Part shown: piece after piece, positions 8,771 through 20,699 of the stretch
Layout of the letters: every line of letters begins with the position of its first letter
Position numbering within the stretch: position 1 is the stretch's first letter
Source: Luidia sarsii
Lineage: Eukaryota > Echinodermata > Asteroidea > Paxillosida > Luidiidae
Assembly (NCBI GenBank): GCA_949987565.1
Contig: OX465109.1
Coordinates: forward strand, 14,153,400 to 14,217,399
DNA length: 64,000 nucleotides
Direction: 5' to 3'
Position numbers and translations under genes: made by a program
The notes under the pieces: model-generated
The model's input: the letters and a program-made list of their open reading frames with translations, nothing else
Told to the model about the DNA's origin: nothing
Database searches by the model: none

Positions 8771-11362
8771 CCACTATCAAATGTAGTCCGAGTATTAACT
8801 TGGACCCGACAAGTCACCCTTTTTTTATTGAATTTTGAAATTTTGAGTTTCGGGTCAGGAGAGTCACTAATTGTTTTTTTAAAACCATTTTGTAACCAAG
8901 AACGCGCATGATGTTGCCACAGTGAATGACGTATAGACACTGGCCATGGTTATTGTCCAAACACTTTCCTGGTTTAGTTGTCTCTTTCCAAATGTTAATC
9001 AGTGTGTTTCTTTTGTTGATTTTGGCACGTATCCAATTCTATGCAAATGATCATGGGGGTTGCTAGCTTGCTACGTGTAAACAAGTGCTTGTGTAGGTTG
9101 GGGTTGATGACAACAATCTTGGTCGTCGATCTCCCAACATTGAGAGACAGCGTGTGTGAACGAGTGATCGAGGTTTACAAACTTTACATAACTGTACCAA
9201 GAGTCAGGAAGCCCCTGAAGCAGCAGGAGTGGCGATCAGCCAAAGAAATTCAGTCTCGACATGAATCGGATTCCAGTTTTGGCAAAATCAGACCCAAACT
9301 GATCCTTCCCTATTACCGGTCACCCCTTTCCTCAACACTCAGCCTTGACACCCACGTATAAGTCTTCAACCAGATCAATAGCCATGACCATACTTTTTGG
9401 CTTTACGTATTAAACCCGTTCCAGTGTGAGGTCCAACTCAGTTGCCACCTGGTTACCACACTGAAGTGCCTTGAGGCAAAGACTCCACGGCCGGTGTAAG
9501 ATGCAAAACTATCCGCCATGCAAAACTGTCCGCTTCAGACATTTTGCATATGCAATTGTGTCCGGGGCTACGCAAAACTGTCCAACGTAGACGTACATGT
9601 ACGTACTGTCGTGGGAACCCCCTGTTTTCGACGGTACACGTTTTCGACGCTTGGCCTTCTAACTCACATCGCACGGTGAAAACAACTCCGTATAACGATC
9701 TCAGACTTCGTATCTTCCGGTTTGTTTCCTGCTCTTTGTCCGGCTCTTTCAGTAGGCCAAACTTGTGTGATTCAAAAACTTGCTCTTTTGGGGTCTATTT
9801 TCCTAGGTACAAAATTGGCAGTTGCTTCGAAGCTCCAGTTTTCTTTATTGTTGGTCCTAAAAAAATCTGAGTGTACCATAACAAACTCCAACATACGTAG
9901 AAAAAAAAATATATCACGCAACTTGAGGCAGTCCGTTCTGGGTAAAAACTGTGGAGGCTCCTATAGGGCGTCTCGCTTATATAATTTGTTTATTATTTTT
10001 TATATTATTATCTAAAGACAAAAAGTAACATGGCCCAATAGGCTTTTATACAAAATGAACAAAATAAAAGGGCAGCTAGAGAAAGTACCAAGAAGGAGTT
10101 AATGTATCTCTGGGGTGACATTGGGAAAGGTCATAACTGAAGAAGCAGTGAGAAAGAGGATTGTGGAGTTTTTTTAAACGTCACAATAGAAGACATCAAC
10201 CAGACCAATACGTTTTAAGCATAAATTATGAATGATTTGAGGAAAGTGTTAGAAGCAGTGTCGGAAAAAACACACAAAGACGAACACAAAAAAACATACA
10301 GGGAAGAATTTTACAGTGCCACACAGCATTTTGAGTTATTTTAAGAATTTATTTTGTGTTTGGCTGCACTGGGACACCTTACTAAACACCACCATCGAAA
10401 ATAGGTAACGATGCTTACTGCGCGGTGCGCCGCGGACGTCAACAAAACTAGGTAATCTTACGGAAGTGACAGACTTGATCAACCTTCTCTATGATTATTC
10501 TAATAGTCTGTGGTGTGGACAAAGTGACTGAGACCTCTTTTAGTGTGATACTTTAGTCCACATTAGTCAGCTTGAAGAAAAGTCCTTATATCGTCGAAAA
10601 CCGGTAACTGGAGGATACATGTACGTACGTAACTGAGCGTACAGGCACCGAATATACACGTACATAGATGCACATGTAGCGTTAATCCTGGGCGGCTTCG
10701 TCGCTTTTTTCTTCTATTCCATTGGACGTCAGGACTGTTGAGTTTAAAAGGCTCACTCCCTTCAACTGAAGTTATTTTTTAATTTTTCGACATTAGCTTC
10801 AATCTGGTATAATTATGTATGTGTACAATTCCGTCCCGTCAACAATAGACGGCGTTTTCTGCCAGGACCGTTTTGCATGGTGGCGGACACATGGTGGCGG
10901 ACATTATTGCATATGCAATAATGTCCTTCGGATAGTATTGCACAGCGGACATAATTGCATGCGACACCGGTCATCGTCCGGAACATGCTCCGACTCGAAC
11001 ATTGCCATCTTGGTGTCACGCTGAAGCACCTTGAGGTAGACACACAACTGCCAGTCATCGTTCGGAACAGGACTACACCCAGTTTATGACGAGCTTAGAC
11101 CGACGACAAGCCTAGGTGTATATTTTGTTGTTTTAATTGTGTGCCTTCCCTTTTAACTTCTGTAGACCTTAACTACATGTACAGTACAACCTATACAGCT
11201 TGGTGAATAGAAAATTGCGATTTGTAAAGAAATGTAAATGTAAGTTTGATTTTGGAGGAATTGGAACTTAAAAATTTTCACTTCTGAAGTGAAATTTATG
11301 TTGATAATTTACTCGGGGTCAACATTCAAAAAGTAGTGCTGACGAAGTTACTACCGTAAAAT
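8771..11362. other. Intron sequence with a palindromic repeat, no gene recognised
   Basis: No protein similarity was found. A perfect 28-bp palindrome (10899-10926; half-site GGACATTATTGCAT) sits in a patch rich in TGCATATGCA and GGACA/TGTCC motifs. A diverged version of the patch lies at about 9480-9585. Both patches neighbour a CTGAAG(T/C)(G/A)CCTTGAGG motif (9465, 11021), so they are probably parts of one repeat family whose borders I cannot define. Confidence 0.4.
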
Positions 11363-11432
11363 CCTGGGTATAATGCGCACTTTTTTTCACCGCGGTAGAG
11401 ATCAAAAGTTGGGGGTGCGCATTATACACGGG
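11363..11432. repeat. Short inverted repeat (MITE-like hairpin)
   Basis: CCTGGGTATAATGCGCAC at 11363-11380 pairs with GTGCGCATTATACACGG at 11415-11431, separated by a 34-base loop. This could be a minimal hairpin MITE or one end of a pogo/Tc1-like element. No target duplication was identified. Confidence 0.5.
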
Positions 11433-11544
11433 TACAACGATGTCCTGCCAGTATGGGTTTCAGTCATCAAACAGAAGCCGACCTTACATTGTATAACATT
11501 TTAACAATGGGGCTGTCAATCATTGTCCCCATTGCAAACTCTCC

Positions 11545-12085
11545 TGGGGTTTTTTTCCCCACGAGGTTACTTGGGCTCAAACTGATTTTCTTTTACATGT
11601 ATTAGGAGGGCGATCCTCCTGTGATCGACATTCCCATTTTTTTTTAAACGAAACAAATGGAGGCATATCTGTAAAGCCACCATGGATATGCATTTTGTTC
11701 AGTCTTGACACTTTTTATGGAAACCGATGTATTGTTACATTGTATCACATTTTTTTTAAATTGGAGCTGTCGACCATCCTCCCCAATGCAAACTCTCTTG
11801 GTTTTTTCCCACTGCGAGGGACGTAACTTGGGCTCAAAATTAAAATAGATGTTTTTAATCAGAGGGCGATCATCCTTCCTTCTGTGAGTTTTTCAAGTTT
11901 TCCGTGCTTGGTTTTTCTCACGGCGAGGTAACTTGGTCTCAAATGGGTGTTTTTATTCGGAGAGCGATCATCCTTCCCGCTGTGGAATTTTCAAGTTTTC
12001 CGTGCTTGGTTTTTCCCACGGCGAGGTAACTTGGGCTCAAATGGATGTTTTTATTCGGAGAGCGATCATCCTTCCCATGCTAACA
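11545..12085 (+). repeat. Diverged tandem repeat, about 98-bp unit, four to five copies
   Basis: Repeated blocks contain GGTTTTTxCCxACGGCGAGGT, AACTTGGGCTCAAA and GAGxGCGATCATCCTTCC. The last two copies are nearly identical with a 98-bp period (11892 and 11990). Earlier copies are more diverged, a gradient usual for arrays growing at one end. It ends next to family A fragment A3. Confidence 0.75.
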
Positions 12086-12106
12086 AAGGCGATGATGTGC
12101 ATTCAG

Positions 12107-13035
12107 CACGCGCTTGCCCCAGGAATGCTAAATAGTCGGAAAGCTGACCAACAATGGGGTTGGTCAAGCATGCAGTCAAGCAAAGGGCACATATAATTTG
12201 TTCTTTTGGTCGTGCACCTCCACTGGGTGTGCATCGTGTAAAAACTCTCCTTGAGAGTTAGCAGATTCAAGAACCTTGAAATTTGTTGCAGTGCTTAATC
12301 TTGAGCATGGGTAATAGAGGGAGGAAGCAGAAAGTGCAGGAGGCCCCTGCTCAACGGATATATTGAGCGGTACGTAGTTGAACACTATCTGAGTCGTGAG
12401 CTGTCCAGATGGTTCGTGCCCCGCCTTTCCCGCCTGACCAAGGCCTAGTGAGAGAGCCCTCATGCTTAGCCAGCGCTGTCGACCCTGGAGTAGCCAACAG
12501 CAGCATCCGGACTTCGTCTTTAGCAAGGCGAAGAGGTTCTCAGCAGCAAACCTCATCAAATGTCAACACTGTGGTGTCAGTGTTGGCACAACCCCCTGGG
12601 AACTGCTCGCTTGGGTTCCAGGTCCAAGACAAAATCCATACTCCTGATCTTCGGCACCTGTAACACTAACAGCAGCAACGCAGCAGTGACACACGGCTAT
12701 GCCGGCAGAAAATCGTCACGCCAAGCGCCGTCTATGGGACTGGGACAGGCTACAGTCGGAGGAGCAGTTACCAACCGAACAACCCAACCTGACGAGAGTC
12801 TTGGCGATACCAAAGCATCTACCAAGCCCTTCGACGGAACAGGAGAGAACATCCAGGCCACTTCATCAGGAGCTGACTTCAGGCCCCCTACGGCGGTCCC
12901 CACCCTTCAGAGTGCAAGTGCTCCCATGGTCAACGCTTCGGTTGCTGGCCTCCCAGTTATGCCAACACAAGCTGGCCATCCGTGAATATGCCTCCCAGTG
13001 AGCATAGTACTGTCACTTCGGGGGTTCAGGAAACC
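12107..13035 (+). mobile_element. Ngaro-like family A, 5' fragment (A3), gag region
   Basis: This is nearly the reverse complement of 24370-25285 and also aligns with 33165-34030. It covers the element's 5' leader and the start of a Gag-like frame (VRAPPFPPDQGLVREPSCLAS ... SSIRTSSLARRRGSQQQT, spanning about 12409-12663), which is broken by later frameshifts. It ends where homology to the other copies ends, at the gggaaaccc-like block, and abuts the 3' end of copy A1 in opposite orientation. It is not translatable as a full gag. Confidence 0.7.
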
Positions 13036-14261
13036 CAACCCAACTTAAGTTCTGATGTTCATGTACATGTCACTTGCATGTATTTAACAATAACATGTGC
13101 CTTACAGAGACTAGCACCACTCAAATTAGTCTTGACACAATTTTTCCCCACCCCACCCCTCAGGCTGCAAGAGGCACCCAAGCAGGAAAAATGCCAAGGC
13201 CAGGGCAGGCCGGGCCCCATGTGCTCAGGATAACAAACCGCTAAACAATTTCCCACTTGCAAATGGGGATCCTCACCACTGCACTTATTGCATGATCATC
13301 TAAAAACTGAACAACACTGTCTGAGGCCAGTTCCCACTGACGGATCTCTCCGTACTCCCCCAATGCCTGATCTGCACTGCAGACGACATCGCAGGCTGGG
13401 CCCAATGTGCTCAGGGGAACAAACCGCCAAACAATTTCCCGACTCGGGAAATTGCCAACCCACCCCCCCCCCCTGATTTTACCACAGCCGATACAAGAGA
13501 AATTAGCCTTTATGATTGCAATGAGGATGGATATAATAGGGAATGCGTGTTGACAGCAAAATATTTCAAAGCCGAGGACAAGTTGCTGCAAAAATCTCAT
13601 TACCCCGTGCCGACAAGAGTGAACTCCATCAAAACGGTACAACGCTTGCTGAGAAGCTTTTATATTGTGAGCATGAACAATTCTGTGTGCATTGCCCAAC
13701 TGGGCACAGATTCATTGAGCAAATCTGTTCAGGGCATGGACCTGCTTTTTGCCTGCAATTCGTTTCACCTCCCCAAAATAAAAAGCCGTGGGAGAACGTC
13801 AGACCAATTTATGGTAGTCTCGGGCAGTAGGTTACGCGCGGCATGCAGTCCCTCCTCTATCCTCTCCGTTATCTGCTTAACAGGAGCGGAAAATAGATCG
13901 TTAGTGCCCCAATGGATGAGTATTCTGTGCGATACTGGGTGGCTACGGAGTTGCCGTCGCAATGTTGGGACCGGGGCCTCCAGTCCAGCACCTCGCAAGC
14001 CGCACCACAACAGTGTTCTTTGTAATGGGCTGTGTGACACGCTGCGACAGGTCCAGTAGATAATGTTGTCCCCTATGATCCATGTTCGCAAATTTCCTGA
14101 GGGTACAAGTAGTAAACAAGAACAAAGGGAGACTACAAGAAGAAAAATCACTACATATTATGTATAACGTTTAATTGCCGGTACCCGTGCCATGGAGGGC
14201 CACAAATGTCGAAACTCTGGGCGAATATAGGACTGGACCTCCACCAGCCCATTGATTGAAT
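13036..14261 (-). mobile_element. Ngaro-like family A copy A1, 3' portion
   Basis: This continues copy A1 on the far side of the inserted DIRS1-like element: the last codons of the tyrosine recombinase (NQWAGGGP, near 14230-14261), a hydrolase-like frame, and a 3' untranslated part with a poly-C run. The 3' part contains a partial tandem duplication (blocks at about 13140-13260 and 13390-13480) that copy A2 lacks. The 3' terminal part matches 37460-37700 of A2. Confidence 0.75.
13540..14151 (-). pseudogene. SGNH/GDSL-like hydrolase domain of family A (copy A1)
   Basis: The minus frame from 14151 reads WIIGDNIIYW, then HWGTND and later (in a shifted frame near 13640) YRFDGVH. These correspond to SGNH hydrolase blocks I (GDS), III (GxND) and V (DxxH). 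Such a domain is known as an accessory module in some DIRS/Ngaro-type retroelements. In A1 the catalytic Ser codon position reads Asn (GAC AAC), whereas copy A2 has Ser (GAC AGC near 36040). At least one frameshift separates block V. Probably inactive in this copy. Confidence 0.6.
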
Positions 14262-14480
14262 TCTCCCCCCACCTGATGTGGTCCGAGTCTACTACTGATA
14301 CCTACCCAGATTACCATATGAGTTGCATATTTCCCTAGACTATTATGCCATTCGCTAAATTCTTGATCAACTGGTAGTGCGCCCTCATCTCCCATGATGC
14401 CTAGCGGCATAGCCGCCATGATCTTCCTCTTTTTCGAAGCGCCTAAGCGCCAAAGCCAAGTGGGGAGGAAGGGAGGGAGA

Positions 14481-14577
14481 CTGGTAATCTGGGTAGGTAT
14501 CAGTAGTAGACTCGGACCACATCAGGTGGGGGGAGAGTCTACTGCCTTCTCCTACCCAGATTACCATACGAGTTGCA
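14481..14577. repeat. DIRS internal complementary region
   Basis: The bases from ctggtaatctgggtaggtat to the run of G pair with the left outer end of the element. The bases from gtctactgccttctcctacc to gagttgca pair with the right outer end. The point where the two halves meet (about 14534-14537) predicts the junction of the circular intermediate and fixes the element ends. Confidence 0.85.
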
Positions 14578-14722
14578 GAGTAGCACCGCACCAAGGTGGT
14601 GGGCTCGGCGAGGCCGCACTACCAAGATAAGTAACCTGACAAATAAGTATGTATTTAAGTATGGTGGTTAAGAGGCTCATCAAAAGTGGATGAGTCCCTT
14701 GACCGGGCATGGGTGGCCGGCC

Positions 14723-15620
14723 TCAAGTCGACTGCGTTGCTTTGTCAAGGACAGCCAGCCCATGGGAGTGGTCCCCTTGCAAGACATCGCTGAGGTAGCA
14801 AGAAGTGAAAGTCGAAGGGGATTTCCAGCATGCTGCTTTACAAATGTCTGTTATCGAAATCCCCTTGAAGTAAGCCCAGGAGGAAGACACAGCCCGAACG
14901 TCATGAGCCCGGATGTGACGTTTACTTTGATCGTCCGGTGCAGAAACCCAGTCCTCATTACCAAACTTGATAGCCGACACTATCCATCTACTAATGGTGT
15001 ATCTTGAGGCTGGGTGGTAGGGCTTAGTAGAGGTGATGAGGAGCTGCTAAGTTGTTCCTCTAATCGCCTTCGTCCTATCAATGTACCATTTCAGGGCCCG
15101 GACCGGGCACCAGCGTTTATCCGAAGAGGAGGCTGAGTGTGACCGGATTGACGGGACGAAGATGTCCGGTGGTCGAAAAGAAAGTGTCTGGTTTTTGGTG
15201 AGGAACCTGACACCTGGGATGAGGCGTACACCAAGAGGCTCCCATCTTATATGACCATCGGCTATGGAGAGAGCCTTGATCTCGCAACCTCTCCTTGACA
15301 TTACAACAGCTAAGAGGAATGCCAGTTTGATGCTGAGGTGAAGAAGGGAGGCCCTTGCGGCGGGTTCAAATGGTGGGCCCGCCAGCAGACGTAGGATCTG
15401 ACCCAGATTCCAGGACGGAATAAGCTTCCTAGATGGTGGACGCTCAATAAACATTCCTCTCAGGAGGTGATTAATTGCTGAGTTGTCGGAAAGGGATGAG
15501 CCATCACCAAAGCCACAGTGGATCGCCGTGATGGCCGAGCGATAATTCCGGATTGTCGACACCAGGAGGTGTCGTAGATCTTTCTGGTAGACGGCCGACG
15601 GCCCCAGGTGGCCATAGCTG
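14723..15620 (-). pseudogene. DIRS tyrosine recombinase (defective)
   Basis: The frame from 15562 gives STIRNYRSAITAIHCGFGDG, then SRRGCEIKAL (first catalytic Arg), and after an in-frame TAG at about 15047 continues HDVRAVSSSWA (His-x-x-Arg) and FTSCYLSDVL (nucleophile Tyr). All four catalytic residues of the YR fold are therefore present. The N-terminal piece (STRKIYDT, in a neighbouring frame near 15570) runs straight into the core with roughly 60 residues missing, so an internal deletion is likely. The enzyme would integrate the circular cDNA without target duplication. Confidence 0.8.
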
Positions 15621-17662
15621 CAGCGTCGAGAGAAAGGCCTGCCTCTCGGAATGACTGTTGGACAGAGTCCAGCACGTTAGGTGCAGATGAGCTGGGTCCG
15701 GATGCAGGACGTGTGACCCGGGTTGGTAAATGATGTCCGGACCAAGCGGGAGAATCAGAGGAGTGATGACTAGGAGTCTGACCACGCGGGGAAACCACGA
15801 CTGCCTCGGCCAAAACGGGGCAATGAGGAGGACGCGGCAGCTCTCCTGTTCTATTTTGGACAGTACCCTCGGTATTAGAGACAGGGGAGGGAATGCGTAT
15901 GCCAGAAGTCCTTCCCAAGGGATGCGTAGGGCGTCCGTTGCCCAGGCCTGAGGATGGGGATATCTCGTGCAGTATGTGGGGAGCTGGGCATTCAGGTGTG
16001 ATGCAAAGAGATCCACGTGGGGCCTGTCGAGAACCTGGAACAATGCCCTGAACACCTCTGGCTGAAGTGTCCACTCGGTGGAACGCATTGTCCCTCGGGA
16101 AAGTGCATCCGCCAAGTTGTTGTCGACACCCGGGATGTGCTCTGCCCGGATTTGCACCATGTGTTTGATTGCCCAGTGAAGAAGTTGCCAAGTCAGGACA
16201 CACAGCCGAGGGGAGCGTGTACCACCTTGATAGTTGACGTATGCGACTGCTGTTGCATTGTCTGACCGGATCAGCACTCTCTTGCCGTGGACCAATGGCT
16301 TGAAGCGCTGAGGGCCTCGAAGATGGCCCGTAATTCGAGGAAGTTGATGTGCGATCCCTGGAGGTCGGGGCCCCAAATGCCCAAGGCTTGTCTCGGGGGA
16401 AGGGAGGCCCCCCAGCCGAGGTTTGAAGCGTCTGTTGTGATCATCAGCTCGTGCTTTAAAACCTTGAAAGGGGAGCCAGCCGTCAGGTTGCTTCGTATCG
16501 ACCACCAAGCAAGGTGTTGAAGAACCATGGGCGATGTCGGGATCTTTAGGTCGATCAAGTCCTTCTTGGGTTTGAAATGAGCCAGGAGGTGTAGCTGTAA
16601 GGGTCTCATGAACAGCCGGCACCAGGGAACGAGGTCCACGAGACTGGCCATCAGTCCTAGGAGGTGAAGCCATGCTCTGGCACTCGTGTTGCCTTGATTT
16701 TGAAACATGGCGACACACTGGAATAGGTTGTTGACTCGGTCGTTGGTAGGCGATGCTATTCCCCTGCGGAGGTCGAGAACTGCTCCGAGGTAGGTTGGCG
16801 TCTGCATTGGCGTGCTTCCTGACTTCTCGTGGTTTATGAGAAAACCGAGGCGAGACGTCAGATCGTAAGTAGCTCGGGTGGCATGGACAGCCTCGCTTTC
16901 GGAGCGGCCCACTATCAGCCAATCGTCGAGGTACAGGAAAATAAATATGTCAAAGCGGCCGAGTGATGCCCCCACGGTCTTCACGATCCTGGTGAACACC
17001 CTAGGTAAGGTGGAGAGACCGAAGGGTAGGGAACAGAACTCGAACACCCTCACCCTGTACATGAAGCGGAGGTACTTGTAATGATCAAGATGAATAGGAA
17101 CGTGGAGGTAGGCATCCTTCAGGTCGATCGTAGATGCCCATGCCGGGACGGTGATGGACTGCATCACGGTGCGCAGAGTTTCCATCCGAAACCTCTTTGG
17201 ACGAATGAACCTGTTGAGCGGCTTCAGGTTGAGGATGGGTCTTCACTTCCCTGGCTCTTTCTTGGGTGTTAGAAAGAAAGTCGACATGAAGCCTCCTTTG
17301 TCTTGTGTAGAGACGGGAAGAATAGCTTTCTTCCAAAGGAGGTCCTCTATCTCCGACTCGAGGGAGCGTTGCTTGGAAGGATCTGTCGGGATCGTAGTTG
17401 GACGAAGCACCATGTCGGACGGAGGGGGACTTGAGAACTCTAATCGGTAGCCGTGAGAGAGCGTGTTGAGTACCCATCCATCCAAGGTGATGTCTCTCCA
17501 GAACCTTGCAGAGCTTTGCAGTCGACCACCAACAGGTTCAGGATTGGTGGCCGTGGACAAAGCGGGGTAGTCACCGACACCGCCCCCTAGCCGAGCGGGG
17601 GAAATGAAAGGAGTTACTATGTCGGGGTTGGGTATTAGCTGTACGCGGTCGAGGTGGGTCAC
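15504..17662 (-). pseudogene. DIRS reverse transcriptase / RNase H (broken)
   Basis: From 17662 the frame shows FLTPKKEPGK, an in-frame TGA at 17243-17245 where the family has Trp (PGKWRPI), then TIDLKDAYLHVPI, LPFGLS, and the catalytic IFLYLDDWLIVG. RNase H follows: TTDASNLGWG, then a frameshift near 16310, then RSDNATAVAYVN and DNNLADALSR. A linker region (HVDLFASHLN ... FPPLSLIPRVL) typical of DIRS pol runs to about 15504. The start overlaps the end of gag in another frame, as is common in DIRS1-like elements. One nonsense and one frameshift inactivate it. Confidence 0.85.
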
Positions 17663-19283
17663 GTCGATCTCGTCCGACGTTGGCTAGTGGAGGTCTGAAG
17701 CCCCGGCGGGATGATTGTTGGGGCTGACGGTAGGCAGGTAGGAACTTTCGCTGTCGCTGTATCGGTCCCGGACCACGCCTTGGCTGAGGCGGTGGCTTGG
17801 GAGGTTGTGGGAAGGAGATCTTCTGGGTCATGTCTATCCTTTTGGCTTCGGTCTCCAGGAGATCAAGGAACTGTCCCGCAAATAGGTCTTTACCAAACAT
17901 CGGGAGGTTCTGCAGCTTTGTGTTGACAGAGTTATAGGGGATGTTTAGCGTAGAAACCACGTTATCCCGCCGCGCAGTTGTAGCTCGGAGTGAGATTCGT
18001 GTGAACTGTTCTAGTCCGATTATCAGTGACTCATCCAGGGTACGCAGAGCCAGGGCGGCAAAGTCCGGCGAGATGTCAGAGCCCTCCTCACATGCGCGGG
18101 CAAGGAACTCAATAAGGAGAACCATAAAGGACATGCATTTAATACCCACTCAGACAGCAAGGTCCACCTGCGAAAACGTAGACTCGATCTGGTTCTTTGT
18201 TTTCTCTGGGAAAAGGGCCGCATTAGTTGATTTATACTTTTCTGCGGCGATTTTGTCTCTAGCTGCCTCTGGGATCGCCGGTACAGAGAGGAAAGTCTCG
18301 AAGTCATCTTGAGGAAAATGGAAATACTTGTTGGAGCGGATATTACATGGTCGCCATTTCTTTGCGTTAGCTAGGCGATTCATGGTGTCGACGCAGGCCT
18401 TATCCAGGGGGAGCTCCGGAAAAACCGGCACCGACGAATCAGCCCCCAAGGAGTGTCGTTTAAAGGACGGACGATCCTGGGTATCTTGCTGCTGTACTGG
18501 GGCGGGGAGGCCAAGAACTTGTGCCATTTCCCGTTGCAGTAGGCGGAGTCTTGACTCGGTTGGAGAAAGACTGCTCAATGAGACAGGGTCTTCTTCATCG
18601 GACAGCAGGTCCCCTTCGTCAGGTGCAGGCGGTCCCGAGTCGATATCCGAAACCGCTCGGCCCATAGGTACGGCGTGGGCATGAATCTCGTTGGCTGTAG
18701 GCTGGCCCCGATAGGGCAGAGCTGCGGGCTGCTCCTCTCCAGCCCTAGAGATCTGTATATCTGAATGCAGATTGGGGGCTGAGTACGGGTCCGGATCTGG
18801 ATGGGTTGAGGCCGCTGGATGAGGAGTGCATTGCTGAACCAGAGAGGACAAAGTTTCTGATACAGCACGGAGGGCCTCTGCGGTTGACGGTGAGGGATCA
18901 GCCTTACGTTTTCTCTTCTTGCTCGAAGAATGGTCCGAGGAAGACTTCTTACGTTTCTTCGTGGATGAAGAGTCGGACCCGGACTGGTGCGTGGACATCG
19001 CCACCGACGGGGAGGCTGAAAATACACCCAAGGCGTGGCCCCGTTGAGTAACGTCATCAGATTTACTCAAAACATGGGCCTCGGGCTGGGACATACTGGT
19101 TAATCGGGGGCGGAGGCCGAAACCCCGGCGGCGTAGCAGTCCAAGGGGTTCGGCAGGTCGTGCTGGCGAGTGAGTAGCAGCCGCTGGGGGCCGGGCCGCC
19201 GTGTCGACTGTGGCATCCCCCGCGGTGGGAGTAAGGGATGACGTCGCCGTCTTCTTAGGTGCGGAAAGTCCTCGGTCAGCCAT
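17571..19283 (-). pseudogene. DIRS Gag-like ORF with one internal stop
   Basis: The frame opens at ATG 19283 (MADRGLSAPKK) and runs 377 codons: an acidic, Ser-rich and Lys-rich segment (KKRKRKADPSPST), then LPLDKACVDTMNRLA. A single TGA lies at 18150-18152. The same frame then continues 192 codons through the helical core (EGSDISPDFAALALRTL) to a Pro/Arg-rich tail (PPKPPPQPRRGPGP) that could bind nucleic acid. No zinc knuckle is seen. The position first in the element and the basic tail support a Gag role. Confidence 0.75.
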
Positions 19284-20508
19284 GGTGGTCCGGAGCTGGG
19301 CACGTCGCCGCCTCAGTCGCCTCTGTGGGTCGGCTGGAAGCTAGAGCGGACGCACACGGCCGCCCCGACCCTGGGGACGCGGCCCGGTGTCTGCACAAGG
19401 CTTACGTGCGGTTACGGGCGTACGTGCGGTTACGGGCGCACGCAGTAGGCTTCCCGCAGAACAAAGCACGCGGCCGCCCCGAACTAGGGGGGGGGGTGCT
19501 GTCTGGCCTTGTTCCATGGGCACACGGCGTGGGCGCTAACCCTGTCTTGGAGAATAGCGGCCTGCCATGCCTCACCAAACTACCGTTCGTCCCACCGTTG
19601 CTGCCACGCTCTGAAAGGCCGTGCTCACGAGCGTGCAGGGGGGCCGTCACGCCTCACTGAACTACCGTTCTTCCCACTGTTGCTGCCACGCTCTGAAAGG
19701 CCGTGTTCACGAGCGTGCAGGGGCCAGAAAAGCTCGGCGTGTAGAGGCCCAGCGCTGCGGGAGGGGGGTGGGGAGGTCTCGTGGCCTTTCGCGCCTTACA
19801 GAAACGAGACCGCCACCCCGATCCGGGAGCGTGTTGCCAGAGGGGGCGGGCAGGACTCGTGGCCTTGCGCGCCTACTAACGAGTCTGCCGCCCCGGTCTG
19901 GATGGGGCCACCTGGTCGTGCCTCTCGATCGATAAAAGATTGACCCTGTCCGTCTGTCAACCCAGCAAGCTGGGGAGTGTGAGCCGGCTAGCACCGCAAC
20001 CTGCACTACACACTACAGACACCTTGAAGCTACGATGGAGGCGGATGTAACGGGGTATTGCTGGTCGTAGCCCAACCGACTGTAGGGGGTAATAGTAAGG
20101 TCGGACATCCTATTACCCCACGAAAGCTAGAGAAACAGTATTCCCATTCACTCTACTGTTTCCCACGATCGTTAGCAATCCCTTGCTTGCGCGGTGGTGT
20201 GAGTGGGGAGTCTCACCGCGATCACCCACGCCGCGAGCCAACGAATCCTGACGGTGGTCTCGTGATCTATTAGATAATGCACAAAGAAAACACGATACAC
20301 ACCAACATGCACATGCACACGAGTCAGAATACAGCAAGTAATACGATTTCAACAAAGGAACGATCTTACCAGGATTACAGGTAAATAACAAGCTTGAATT
20401 AGAAGTATACAGTTGATCGAAGAACTGCCACAAAGCGCAAAAGCGAACGAAAACCTTCCGGAAACTCGGAGAGTTCGGACAACACGTCCGTTCGTAATGG
20501 CGCTAAGG
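19284..20508 (-). other. DIRS 5' leader, GC-rich with an 82-bp tandem duplication
   Basis: Untranslated region between the right ITR and gag. Two copies of a block containing ctgccacgctctgaaaggcc lie 82 bp apart (19602 and 19684). Diverged related blocks follow to about 19900. No convincing ORF. It may hold the element promoter, but no motif is decisive. Confidence 0.5.
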
Positions 20509-20699
20509 AAAAAGAGGAAGATCATGGCGGCTATGCCACTAGGCATCATGGGAGATGAGGGCGCACTACCAGTTGATCAAGAATTTAGCGAATGGCATAA
20601 TAGTCTAGGGAAATATGCAACTCGTATGGTAATCTGGGTAGGAGAAGGCAGTAGACTTGTGAATTTGGGACGCCATTAATAGCAGCCTCCATAGTCGCC

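Larger units (their letters stand above)
14262..20657 (-). mobile_element. Complete DIRS1-like retroelement with ITRs and internal complementary region
   Basis: This 6396-bp element is transcribed right to left: Gag, RT/RNase H, tyrosine recombinase. Inverted terminal repeats of about 126 bp pair 14308-14434 with 20509-20640. Next to the left ITR lies an internal complementary region (14481-14577). One half is the reverse complement of the left outer end (14269-14320), the other half that of the right outer end (20616-20657). This is the DIRS1 layout used to rebuild ends through a circular intermediate. Flanks belong to the recombinase gene of family A copy A1 and join with no target duplication. 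The reading frames carry three nonsense codons, one frameshift and one apparent deletion, so the copy is defective but recent. Confidence 0.9.

Noticed and set aside
12176..12559. 127-codon minus-strand frame
   Set aside because: Antisense shadow of the family A leader and gag region. The corresponding region of copy A1 shows the same shadow in the opposite direction.
14171..14630. Matching 60-90-codon frames at both ends of the DIRS element (MAAMPLGIMGDEG...)
   Set aside because: They lie in the inverted terminal repeats, so the duplication reflects ITR structure, not a repeated gene.
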